In this document: positions 15,262 through 23,427 of the stretch, one piece after another
Layout: each line of letters begins with the position of its first letter
Numbering within the stretch: position 1 is the first letter of the stretch
Origin: an uncultured Eubacteriales bacterium
GTDB lineage: Bacteria; Bacillota; Clostridia; Oscillospirales; UBA644
Assembly (NCBI GenBank): GCA_905207625.1
Contig: CAJLLT010000028.1
Location: 1 to 28,277, forward strand
Reading direction: 5' to 3'
DNA length: 28,277 nt
Made by a program: the position numbers and the translations under genes
The notes under the pieces: model-generated
Databases searched by the model: none
Told to the model about the DNA's origin: nothing
The model's input: the letters and a program-made list of their open reading frames with translations, nothing else

Positions 15262-16014
15262 TTATTTCCAGAATTTATACAGAGGTACTTCATCCCCGCA
15301 AAGCCGCCGGCTGATATTGGTCACAGCAATCTTTGCCCGGGAGCGTTCCATATCGGAAAGCAGAAGACCTGTGTTTCCGGAGCTTATCACTTTTCCGTCC
15401 TCGGGAACAAGCCCGAGGAGCTGAAGGCTCACGCTGTCGATTATATCGTCTATATCCGGTGCGTATCCCCTTTTAATGAAACCGGGACGGACACGGTTTA
15501 CTATCATCCGTATATCACGCAGTCCCTTTTTGCGCATTATATCCGCGGTAATCTCTCCATCGCTGACAGATGTCCGGTCCGCCGTTACCACAACTATTCC
15601 TTTCATCCCGGGGCGAAGAATGCGATTGAATATATCTCCGATTCCCGCAGGCATATCAATGAGTACAAAATCCACCTGCTCCGCCGCCTTCTGTGCGGAA
15701 ACCGCAAGACACTCAGCCGTAAGCACCGGATCTGCAGGTGGGGTAAGAGGAGCGGAAACAAGAGCCATGGACGGGTAACGGGGATGGGTGACGGCGGCCT
15801 CGTCAATATTTTTCCTTCCCCGGAAAATATCTTCGATATCGAAGACCACATTCTCCCGGAGTCCGAGAACAGTATCGAGATTCCGGAGGTTCAGGTCCGC
15901 ATCCATAAGCAGGACGCTTTTTCCGGCCACGGCAAGAGCCGCGCCGATGTTCGCCGTCAGTGTGGTTTTCCCGACTCCGCCTTTGCCGGAAGCCACGACT
16001 ATAACTTTTCCCAT
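15262..16014 (-). CDS. minD: MinD-family septum-site ATPase
   Basis: The 250-residue ParA/MinD ATPase has the deviant Walker A GKGGVGKTT (10-18), the DADLNLRNLDTVLGL block (38-52) diagnostic of MinD rather than ParA or MRP, and VLIDMPAGIG (117-126). MinD directs Z-ring placement by recruiting MinC to the membrane. The protein ends KFWK soon after RRLCGDEVPL; the usual 15-20-residue amphipathic membrane-targeting helix is missing or reduced to a few residues. The start is the ATG at 16012-16014, with AAAGGA upstream; an earlier ATG would add 15 Arg/Lys-rich residues and overlap PBP2. minC and minE are not adjacent. Confidence 0.93.
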   Translation of the reverse strand: MGKVIVVASGKGGVGKTTLTANIGAALAVAGKSVLLMDADLNLRNLDTVLGLRENVVFDIEDIFRGRKNIDEAAVTHPRYPSMALVSAPLTPPADPVLTAECLAVSAQKAAEQVDFVLIDMPAGIGDIFNRILRPGMKGIVVVTADRTSVSDGEITADIMRKKGLRDIRMIVNRVRPGFIKRGYAPDIDDIIDSVSLQLLGLVPEDGKVISSGNTGLLLSDMERSRAKIAVTNISRRLCGDEVPLYKFWK

Positions 16015-16033
16015 GTTCTTATTTCCTTTCGCT

Positions 16034-18070
16034 TTATTCGGCCTGCGCCGATGGAACATCTATTTTGTCGGGATCGGTCTTGTCCGAGAAATAGAAACTC
16101 AGAACATCTTTGACCAGCTCCGCATTATACCTGGAAACATTCAGTCCGCCGTTTTCAATAACAACAACGAAAGCGATTTTCGGGTCATCGGCGGGGGCGA
16201 CACCTATCATAAGGGAAGTAGGGATCTGTCCCGCCTTTTCGGCTGTTCCGGTCTTCACCGCAACGGAAATATCAAAATCTTTAAAGCCCTCGTACACCGT
16301 GCCGCCCTTTTCGGCAGCCATGCGCATACCGTTGAGAACGGTTCTGACGGTTGTTTCGGAAAGGTCCAGTCTCTCTATGACCTCAGGCTCGATCTTCTTG
16401 ATAACTTCGCCCGTTTCGCTGTCCATAACGGATTTTATCACATGAGGGCGAAGTCTTGTGCCGCCGTTTGCAATAGTGGCGATATAGTTGACCAGTTGCA
16501 GAGGTGTTGCGGTATTATCCGTCTGACCGATAGCTGCAATAAGAGTGTCACCCAGCTGCCAGGTTCCTCCGAGAATATTTTCGCGGTACTCCCGGCTCGC
16601 ACAGACGCCGGAAAGTTCCCCCGGAAGATCTATCCCCGTTTTCTGACCGAAACCGAGATGTGAGGCGTATTCGCTGATGACGTCAATAGTGAGCCGTCTG
16701 CCGAGATCAAAGAAAAAGGTATTGCAGGACTTCGCGAGGGCACTCTCCACAGTCATGTTTTTGTGGGAAATTGATGAAAAACACGAATAAGAGTAATTTT
16801 CATAATAAGTGTATTTACCGGTACAGTAATACACCGTTGCGGGGGTTATAAGACCCTGTTCCAGACCGGCGACAGCCGTCACGCCCTTGAAGGTCGAACC
16901 GGGCATAAACAAACCGGATATGGCACGGTTGACGTACGGTCCCACCGGATTTTTGGACAGGGAGACAAAATCCTGGTTGTAAGTGGCAATATTGAATGTA
17001 GGCCAGGAAGCCATAGAAAGAATCTCCGCAGTATCGATCTCCATAAATATGGCGGCACCGGAGGAAGCGGAGTCCTCTCCGTTGAGTTTTCTGATATCGT
17101 ATATTATCTTTTCGAGACTGTCCTCGGTTATCATCTGCATATCCGTGTTCAGCGTAGTGATAACGTCATATCCCGCCTTGGGCTCCACAGAGGAATCGTC
17201 ATTGATTATCTCAACAACGGACCCGGTCACGTCTCGGACGGCATATTTGGTCCCGTTCACACCCCGGAGATAGTTCTCGGCGATTTTTTCAATCCCCTCT
17301 TTGCCTATATAGTCATCCACGGAATACCCCTGATCCTTCAGGGTTTCATATTCCTCCGCATATATTCTTCCCAGGTGACCTATAATGTGAGATGCGAAAT
17401 ACTCATTGGCATAGGTCCTCACAGGTTCAACCTCTATATAGACTCCGGGGATTTCGTCACTGTTTTCCTTGAGCATTGTCGCCGTTTCTATACCGATGTC
17501 AGTGGCAAATGTAAAGAATGAAGAGGAGGAACGGCAGTCTATTTCATACCGCACCGCAACTATTTTTGCGGCATCGGCAACGGGATACTTAGTCAGTTTG
17601 TAATACTTGATCAGCGCCTGCATGGTATCGGCGGCGGTCATGTCCGTTTTTATCTTTCTTGCGGAAAGGTACTCTCCGAAGGACTTCGGGGCGGATTTGC
17701 TTTCAAGGTAAGAAACACTGTAAATGAAGGGCTCCTGCTCCGTTATCGGAAAGGTATCAATATACTCCTCTCCCGTGGATTCAAATATTTCAATTACCCG
17801 GAGGATGGTGGCGTTCATGTCCTTGATCAGGGTTTTGTTGAACTGTACCGTCATCGCTTCGGTGGAGGATGCGATCACACGGCAATACCGGTCAAGAATA
17901 GCTCCCCTTGCCGCCTTGACTGAAGTTTTCGTAACGACACTGTTCCGGGACTGCCGGAGATACTCATCCCCCTGAGAAAGCTGAAGCACGGCAAGGCGGA
18001 CTATGAAAATCGCGCAGATAATGATAAAGAGGCTGAAAACGGCGATCGTACGGGCTTTTTTATTTACCAT
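16034..18070 (-). CDS. mrdA: Penicillin-binding protein 2 (elongasome transpeptidase)
   Basis: The 678-residue class B PBP crosslinks peptidoglycan during elongation together with RodA. It has one N-terminal membrane anchor (about 9-28), a dimerisation/pedestal domain (about 45-280) starting with AARGAILDR, and a transpeptidase domain with S392-x2-K395 (PGSTFK), S448-C-N450 and K606-T-G608. The long pedestal is typical of Firmicute PBP2. The start overlaps the mreD stop by seven bases, with GGAGGGGG upstream in the mreD end. The acidic C-terminal tail is short. rodA is not in this window. Confidence 0.96.
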   Translation of the reverse strand: MVNKKARTIAVFSLFIIICAIFIVRLAVLQLSQGDEYLRQSRNSVVTKTSVKAARGAILDRYCRVIASSTEAMTVQFNKTLIKDMNATILRVIEIFESTGEEYIDTFPITEQEPFIYSVSYLESKSAPKSFGEYLSARKIKTDMTAADTMQALIKYYKLTKYPVADAAKIVAVRYEIDCRSSSSFFTFATDIGIETATMLKENSDEIPGVYIEVEPVRTYANEYFASHIIGHLGRIYAEEYETLKDQGYSVDDYIGKEGIEKIAENYLRGVNGTKYAVRDVTGSVVEIINDDSSVEPKAGYDVITTLNTDMQMITEDSLEKIIYDIRKLNGEDSASSGAAIFMEIDTAEILSMASWPTFNIATYNQDFVSLSKNPVGPYVNRAISGLFMPGSTFKGVTAVAGLEQGLITPATVYYCTGKYTYYENYSYSCFSSISHKNMTVESALAKSCNTFFFDLGRRLTIDVISEYASHLGFGQKTGIDLPGELSGVCASREYRENILGGTWQLGDTLIAAIGQTDNTATPLQLVNYIATIANGGTRLRPHVIKSVMDSETGEVIKKIEPEVIERLDLSETTVRTVLNGMRMAAEKGGTVYEGFKDFDISVAVKTGTAEKAGQIPTSLMIGVAPADDPKIAFVVVIENGGLNVSRYNAELVKDVLSFYFSDKTDPDKIDVPSAQAE

Positions 18071-18576
18071 GACCCACTTACCCCCTCCTTCTTCAGCATG
18101 AGCTTATCAAGTCCCCGGAATCCGAACCAGACCAGAAGAGCCACAGGAACAGTCAGCGCAAGTTTCGGCAGATAAATATATAAAAGGAACGAAAAATCAA
18201 TCTTTTCGCGGAAAGCGTAGCAAATAAAAGAAAACATCTCTCCCATCGTAAGAGGGACAGCGGTGAAGAGAAGCGCACTTACAAAATTTATCCGGACATC
18301 CTTCAGACAAAGGTTTCCGATCACCCATCCGGCAAACATGAACAGAATAGCTTTTTCCCCGAAGAAGAACGAACCGCAGAAGTCGCACATCAGACCGAAT
18401 ACGAGTCCGTAGATAGCGGCAAATTTACCGTTTTCCACCATTGCCAAAGCCGCAACGCCGCAAAGAACATATTCCGGCCCGACTCCGAAGACGGTTACCG
18501 GATTGAAAATGAACTGGAGGGACCATAAAAAAATAAAACACAGACTCCATACGGTAATACGTCGAAACATTTTCAT
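18064..18576 (-). CDS. mreD: Rod shape-determining protein MreD
   Basis: The 170-residue protein is almost wholly hydrophobic, with about five membrane segments, and carries the weak MreD features: an aromatic-rich start, the PEYVLCGVAALAMVENGK block, a GLVFGLMCDFCG segment and a basic C-terminus. Sequence conservation in MreD is low, so the position between mreC and PBP2 is a main part of the evidence. It overlaps mreC by four bases (ATGA) and the PBP2 gene by seven, indicating coupled translation of the elongasome membrane subunits. Confidence 0.93.
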   Translation of the reverse strand: MKMFRRITVWSLCFIFLWSLQFIFNPVTVFGVGPEYVLCGVAALAMVENGKFAAIYGLVFGLMCDFCGSFFFGEKAILFMFAGWVIGNLCLKDVRINFVSALLFTAVPLTMGEMFSFICYAFREKIDFSFLLYIYLPKLALTVPVALLVWFGFRGLDKLMLKKEGVSGSW

Positions 18577-19409
18577 CCCTCCGCGTCATACCCGATAAGG
18601 ATATACACCCGGCGTAGACCTGCCAGATCCGCAGCAGGCTCGATAACGGCGTATTTTGTCAGTCCGTTTGACTGCACGGCAATGTCCCGGACCGTTCCTA
18701 TCATTATTCCGGAGGGATAGAGTCCTCCGAGACCGGAAGTCCGGACGGTATCCCCGCGATTGACCACGGCGTTGGCATCCAGATATGAAAGACGGCACAT
18801 TCCCTTTGCTTTCAGGGAAAGGGAACCCTCTGTCATTCCCACATCACCGGTACCGACGACCACCGCGCCCACGGCTATCTGAGGATCGATTATAGTAGTC
18901 ACCGTCGCCCAATGACGTCCGACGGCGGTCACTTTGCCTACAAGACCGTCGGCACTGACAACAACATCACGCTTTTCCACGCCGTCAGCCGACCCCTTGT
19001 TCACCGTAAACCCGGAGACCCATCCCCCGGTGGAGACGGAGGAAACATCAGCCGCAACCACGGAGTATTCTCCATCCGTACCGACTATTCCCGTAAGGGC
19101 ACGGAGACGCTCGTTCTCCACCTGCAGGGCATCCGTACGGGCAAGCTCAGCTTCAAGTTCCGCAATTCTCTTACGGAGAGCTTCGTTTTCGTCCGACAAC
19201 CCCCTGTACTGCGTCATGGAAGAAAGGAAATCCGTGACGGTTTGCTTTACCCAGGTCGCCGCGCTGCGGAAAGGGGAACCGATAATGCCCACAAGATCCC
19301 TGTGTGAGGTTTTTCCACCGTCAATGAGAATATTAAGGCCGAACCCGAAAAGGAACAGAGCAATAAAGACCATGACTATAAAGAATTTTCCACCTTTAGG
19401 CTTTTTCAT
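18573..19409 (-). CDS. mreC: Rod shape-determining protein MreC
   Basis: The 278-residue bitopic protein has one membrane segment (about 9-28), a coiled coil (about 70-104, with leucines and charged residues in heptads such as RIAELEAELAR) and a C-terminal double beta-barrel domain. GWVSGFTVNKGSADGV, VSADGLVGKV and GGLYPSGIMIGTV match MreC blocks. It bridges MreB and the cell-wall enzymes outside the membrane. GGAGGAG lies five to six bases upstream of the ATG, and the gene begins 34 bases after mreB. Confidence 0.97.
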   Translation of the reverse strand: MKKPKGGKFFIVMVFIALFLFGFGLNILIDGGKTSHRDLVGIIGSPFRSAATWVKQTVTDFLSSMTQYRGLSDENEALRKRIAELEAELARTDALQVENERLRALTGIVGTDGEYSVVAADVSSVSTGGWVSGFTVNKGSADGVEKRDVVVSADGLVGKVTAVGRHWATVTTIIDPQIAVGAVVVGTGDVGMTEGSLSLKAKGMCRLSYLDANAVVNRGDTVRTSGLGGLYPSGIMIGTVRDIAVQSNGLTKYAVIEPAADLAGLRRVYILIGYDAEG

Positions 19410-19443
19410 GACAGCTCCTCCTTCCGGAAAAGATCAGATGGTA

Positions 19444-20439
19444 TCAGACCGAATCAGCGTCCTTGAGCTGCTGAAGCATGTCCAGAGCTCTTCCCACTCC
19501 CATGGCAACTGTTTCCATGGGGTTTACCGTTACCTCAGTGTGTACTCCGGTCTCCTGCTGAATGAGTTCGGCCCAACCGGGAAGCTGAGACACTCCGCCG
19601 CAAAGCGCGATCCCGTTATTCATTATGTCCGCCGCAAGTTCCGGATTAAGATGTTCCATGGTATTTCGAATACCGTCGAGAATACTCTGTACCGTGGGAT
19701 TTATCGCCTGGCGGATCTCATCCGAAGAAACAGTCACATTCATCGGGAGCCTTTCCCCCGGGCTGATACCGCTGACGGTCATAAAGTCGGGGATTTCCTT
19801 TTCGGTGACTGACCCCAGAGATATTTTAAGGTCTTCAGCCACAAGGTCACCGATAATAACACCGTAATTGTACTTGATATAGGTAACTATATCCTTGTCC
19901 ATCTGCAGACCGCTGTCAAAAAGAGTGGTCTGCGCCACGACTCCGCCCATGGAAACAACGGATATTTCAGTACTTCCGCCCCCCATATCCACGACCATGT
20001 GTCCGCTGGCTTCAAATACCGGAAGCCCGCATCCTATGGCGGCGGCAATGGGTTTGTTAAGAAGATAGACCTTCCTTACCCGGGAAGCGTAGACAGCATC
20101 CTCCACCGCACGCCTTTCAACCTCAGTGGATTTATACGGAACGGCAACTATCGCACTTACGGAAGACCAACCCCTCTTCACCTGGGCAATATACTCCCGA
20201 AGCATGGCGGAGGTCTTCTCAAAATCAGCAATCACGCCGTTCTGCACGGGCATCGTCGCCGTGACCGTATCCGGAGTCCTGCCCAGCATGGCACGGGCCG
20301 CCGAACCGATGGCAATAAGTTTATCGGAATAGGTGTCCGTGGCAATGACGGAAGGTTCGTTAAGCACAAGTCCCCTGTTTTTATTGCTTATCAGGGTATT
20401 CACGGTACCGAGGTCTATGCCTATATCGTTTGCTCCCAC
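19444..20439 (-). CDS. mreB: MreB-family actin homologue
   Basis: The 331-residue cytoplasmic filament protein organises cell-wall elongation. Nucleotide-binding blocks are DIGIDLGTVNT near the start, VVDMGGGSTE (phosphate 2) and LCGGVSQLPG in place of the usual LTGGGALLxG. The IGExTAExIK block reads IGDLVAEDLK, so this is a diverged member. The start is taken as GTG at 20437-20439, because AAGGAG lies seven bases upstream and the product then begins VGANDIGIDLG. An upstream frame adding 46 Cys/Arg-rich residues lies inside maf and is unlikely to be translated. This start overlaps the end of maf by 19 bases. Confidence 0.95.
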   Translation of the reverse strand: MGANDIGIDLGTVNTLISNKNRGLVLNEPSVIATDTYSDKLIAIGSAARAMLGRTPDTVTATMPVQNGVIADFEKTSAMLREYIAQVKRGWSSVSAIVAVPYKSTEVERRAVEDAVYASRVRKVYLLNKPIAAAIGCGLPVFEASGHMVVDMGGGSTEISVVSMGGVVAQTTLFDSGLQMDKDIVTYIKYNYGVIIGDLVAEDLKISLGSVTEKEIPDFMTVSGISPGERLPMNVTVSSDEIRQAINPTVQSILDGIRNTMEHLNPELAADIMNNGIALCGGVSQLPGWAELIQQETGVHTEVTVNPMETVAMGVGRALDMLQQLKDADSV

Positions 20440-21011
20440 AAGTTTACTCCTTTTTGACCGAGCATTCGGTAAAGAGTCGGCAGGGGCAGACCGACAATGT
20501 TTGAATAGCACCCCTCTATTTTTTCCACAAAAACTGCCGCACGGCCCTGGATCGCATAAGCTCCGGCCTTGTCGCAATACTCTCCCACGGCAACATAAGC
20601 GTCAATCTCTTCCGGAGTGAGTTCTTTGAAAAAGACCGCTGAACGGCAACACTCCGTAGCTGTGCTTCCGTCGGGCATTATTACCGTAACTCCGGTAAAA
20701 ACCTCGTGTTCCCGTCCCGAAAGCAGACCGAGCATTCTTCTTCCGTCGAACTCATCCTTCGGCTTGCCGAGGATCTCACCGTCAACCGCGACGACCGTAT
20801 CGGCGCCGATAATCACACTGCCCGGACACATTGAATGCACATCCAGGGCTTTTCTTGCGGAAAGCTCGCAAACCAGCAATGCAGGCTCCGTATGATCCGT
20901 TTTTTCATCCACCCGGGAGGGGACTACGGAAAAACGGAGTCCCATACCGGAAAGAAGCTCCTTGCGTCTCGGAGAAGCGGATGCAAGGACAAAATCAAGT
21001 TTGCTTCCCAT
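20421..21011 (-). CDS. maf: Maf-family nucleoside triphosphate pyrophosphatase
   Basis: The 196-residue protein hydrolyses dTTP/UTP or modified nucleotides to monophosphates and has been linked to septum control in B. subtilis. ASASPRRKELL (10-20), GADTVV with the catalytic-type D71, LGKP (81-84), FTGV, and AGAYAIQG with GCYSNIVGLPL are all family hallmarks. Its start overlaps the yebC stop by one base (TAATG), and its end overlaps mreB, where Maf is a common neighbour in Firmicutes. The C-terminus is of normal length. Confidence 0.96.
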   Translation of the reverse strand: MGSKLDFVLASASPRRKELLSGMGLRFSVVPSRVDEKTDHTEPALLVCELSARKALDVHSMCPGSVIIGADTVVAVDGEILGKPKDEFDGRRMLGLLSGREHEVFTGVTVIMPDGSTATECCRSAVFFKELTPEEIDAYVAVGEYCDKAGAYAIQGRAAVFVEKIEGCYSNIVGLPLPTLYRMLGQKGVNLWEQTI

Positions 21012-21742
21012 TATTTCGCACTGTCATCCCAGTTGTGCCAGACGTTCTGCACGTCGTCATTATCCTCGAGAGCGTCCAGCAGTTTCTGCATATTCTTTAT
21101 CTGCTCCTCATCGGTGAGCGCAATGTAGTTTGCGGGAACTTCTTCTATCTGGGCGGACAGGAACTCATAATCTCTCTTGCCCAGTTCCTCTGCCGTCTCC
21201 GAAAATTTTTCCGGGGCAGTATATATCTCAAACACATCCTCTTCGATGACGAAATCCTCAACGTCAAGCTCCAGAGCGTTGTTCATCAGCCGTTCTTCGT
21301 CATAAACTTCCTTATCGAGGACAAGAACACCTTTTTTTGTAAAGAGCCAGTTTACGGAACCGGTCTGTCCGAGGTTTCCTCCGAACTTATCAAAATAGTG
21401 GCGGAGATCCCCGGCGGTACGGTTACGGTTATCAGTAAGAGCCTCGACTATAACGGCAATTCCCGCAGGACCGTAGCCTTCATAGGTTATCTGTTCATAA
21501 TGAGTCTCATCTCCGCCTCCGGCGGCCTTCTTGATAACTCTTTCAATGTTGTCGTTGGGAACATTGTTTGCCTTTGCTTTGGTGATTATATCCTTAAGTT
21601 TGGAGTTTGACTCGGGATCGGGTCCACCTTCCTTGACGGCGGCAGTGATCTCTCTGCCTATCTTTGTGAAGACGCTGGCGCGCTGCGCATCGGTCTTCTC
21701 CTTTTTGTGCATGATGTTCTTCCATTTAGAATGACCTGACAT
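21011..21742 (-). CDS. yebC: YebC/PmpR-family protein
   Basis: The 243-residue protein opens with MSGHSKWKNI and holds the family blocks SVFTKIGREI, NNVPNDNIERVIKKAAG and YEGYGPAGIAVIVEALTDNRNRT. It has been described as a transcription regulator and more recently as a translation factor acting on ribosomes stalled at proline-rich stretches. Length is standard. GGAGG lies nine bases before the ATG. It is placed in an operon with the ATPase-like gene upstream (21-base gap) and maf downstream. Confidence 0.97.
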   Translation of the reverse strand: MSGHSKWKNIMHKKEKTDAQRASVFTKIGREITAAVKEGGPDPESNSKLKDIITKAKANNVPNDNIERVIKKAAGGGDETHYEQITYEGYGPAGIAVIVEALTDNRNRTAGDLRHYFDKFGGNLGQTGSVNWLFTKKGVLVLDKEVYDEERLMNNALELDVEDFVIEEDVFEIYTAPEKFSETAEELGKRDYEFLSAQIEEVPANYIALTDEEQIKNMQKLLDALEDNDDVQNVWHNWDDSAK

Positions 21743-21763
21743 ATAATAAAACCTCCAAAAAAT

Positions 21764-23383
21764 TTACTGTTTGAGCACCGACAGCAATATTGCCGGCAAT
21801 GACCATAGAATGTTGAAAAGCACCGTCCAGATCATGGACACTGTTGCGGGAACGCACAGCAGGGCAATGAACGTCAGCAAAAGACCGAGACAGATGCTTG
21901 CCTGTTTTGCAAAAATACACAGTCCGACGGTGGACGAAAGGTTCTTTGCCAGACGCACGGACGAAAGTATTCCCAAAGAATTCTTCGTTGTTATCATGGC
22001 GGGAAGCTCCTCCCTGTCGGCATTCTTCGCCGCCTTTTCAAGGAGAGCGGATTCCTCCGCGTCGGGGACTATAACCCTGGTGGTCTGCATATCATAACGC
22101 TTCTGAACGATATTTTCCGTGACACCGCAGTCTCTGGTAGAAACTATTATGTTGAAATCTCCGATATTCTCAGCCGCTTTTTTAAGTTCAGGGTCGGGTC
22201 TGCAGGTATACAGCAGATACGCCGCAAGATCTCCGTTGATAGCGAGATAAAGAATGCTCCGGTTCATTGTTATGAGAGAGACCTCTTCCTCCTGAGGCAA
22301 AGGCGTAACTCCGTGGGAAAGAAGAAGATTACGGTTTCCCAGAAGCACCTCATCTCCGTATATATGAGCGTAAACCCCGTAATTTTTAATAAACTTCCAA
22401 TCATCCACGACCGGCAGCCTGTCTACGGAACAGCCCAGTGTCCGGCAGAATTCATCCTTCACGGGAGAATCGGATTCAATCAGGAGTGTGGCGGTATATT
22501 CCACCGCCTCCGAAAGATGCTTACCGTCCCGGAAACGGAAACGGACCATCTGCACAAGGGATGGGGGAAAAAGCTCGGTATCCTCGACCACGAGAGTGTC
22601 GGCATCCCGGAGGGATTCTATGGAATGATATCCCAAAAGTACGCTTCCGTACTTTCTCAGCCTGTGCTGTGCCATCATATAGGGCAGGACAAAACTCATT
22701 TCGCCCGTAAAAGAAGCGGTGACCGCAACAAGCGCGGCAAGGGATGAGGTGAAGAGCCCGAAGCCCTTTGATATGCCTACAATCAGAGCCAGCAGAACCA
22801 CCGCACCGCAGACCGCAGGAGCGAAATATCTGATCTTTTTTTCAGAGGGATCCCCTTCATAGGTCGTGTCCACCACATTTGGGAACTTCACCACGGGATT
22901 GACCATACATACCCTGTCGATATATCTCTTGGTCAGATTTATCCTCTCAGTATTGACGGCATATGTCTTATTGTTTTTTATCAGATTCAGATTCGCAATA
23001 AGTTCCTGCACAAACAGGAGCTTCATCAGCATCGACACAAACACCGACAGGCTTATTGCTGCGAAAAACGGGACATAATCCGCGAAAAGCCCGTAAACCG
23101 CATTGATGAAACCCACGGCCAGAGCAACGGCATTGAGGCTGTCGTTGGAAGGGTCAAGACGGACAAGACCCGTTATACCCTCTGTCATTTCCCTGCGGCA
23201 GATAAAGAACACCGCCGCCGCGAATATCATTTCCAGAAGCCCCATAACCGTGTGGGGCAACCCGAAGAATGCCGGGATTCCCGTAGCGAGTGCCGCAAGC
23301 CCCGCAACCGCGGTCTTGACCCTGAAAGTATCTCGTGCGGACTGGGCGACGGAATACTGTTCAAGAAAATACTCGTCCTGCAT
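21764..23383 (-). CDS. Degenerate P-type-ATPase-like membrane protein (putative pseudoenzyme)
   Basis: The 539-residue protein follows the P1-type ATPase plan: four N-terminal membrane segments (about 22-41, 44-62, 83-101, 104-125), a short soluble loop, two segments (about 186-204, 208-235), a soluble part and two last segments (about 488-509, 513-535). The GYHSIESLRDADTLVVEDTELFP stretch (251-273) matches the region before and across the phosphorylation site, but DKTGTLT is replaced by EDTELFP. VLLGNRNLL (347-355) matches the nucleotide-domain GN block, and VSTRD (414-418) stands where TGD is expected. No GDGxNDAPAL hinge and no A-domain TGE loop are seen. I infer a protein that cannot pump ions in the usual way; its role is unknown. 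The Shine-Dalgarno is weak. Confidence 0.75.
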   Translation of the reverse strand: MQDEYFLEQYSVAQSARDTFRVKTAVAGLAALATGIPAFFGLPHTVMGLLEMIFAAAVFFICRREMTEGITGLVRLDPSNDSLNAVALAVGFINAVYGLFADYVPFFAAISLSVFVSMLMKLLFVQELIANLNLIKNNKTYAVNTERINLTKRYIDRVCMVNPVVKFPNVVDTTYEGDPSEKKIRYFAPAVCGAVVLLALIVGISKGFGLFTSSLAALVAVTASFTGEMSFVLPYMMAQHRLRKYGSVLLGYHSIESLRDADTLVVEDTELFPPSLVQMVRFRFRDGKHLSEAVEYTATLLIESDSPVKDEFCRTLGCSVDRLPVVDDWKFIKNYGVYAHIYGDEVLLGNRNLLLSHGVTPLPQEEEVSLITMNRSILYLAINGDLAAYLLYTCRPDPELKKAAENIGDFNIIVSTRDCGVTENIVQKRYDMQTTRVIVPDAEESALLEKAAKNADREELPAMITTKNSLGILSSVRLAKNLSSTVGLCIFAKQASICLGLLLTFIALLCVPATVSMIWTVLFNILWSLPAILLSVLKQ

Positions 23384-23427
23384 ATTCTGACCGAACCCCA
23401 GAGGAGCCCGGACTCCTTTCTCCGGTA

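Noticed and set aside
16015..16059. 15-codon N-terminal extension on minD
   Set aside because: It overlaps the end of the PBP2 gene and adds an Arg/Lys-rich string; the ATG at 16012-16014 has an AAAGGA and gives the conserved MinD start.
20440..20577. N-terminal extension of 46 codons on mreB
   Set aside because: It lies within maf, lacks a ribosome binding site, encodes a Cys/Arg-rich string unlike any MreB, and a GTG with AAGGAG gives the standard N-terminus.
22693..22710. TGE tripeptide (226-228) in the P-type-ATPase-like protein, resembling the actuator TGE motif
   Set aside because: It falls inside a predicted membrane segment just before the LP..HRLRKYG stretch that precedes the phosphorylation region, not in the actuator loop, so the match is taken as chance.
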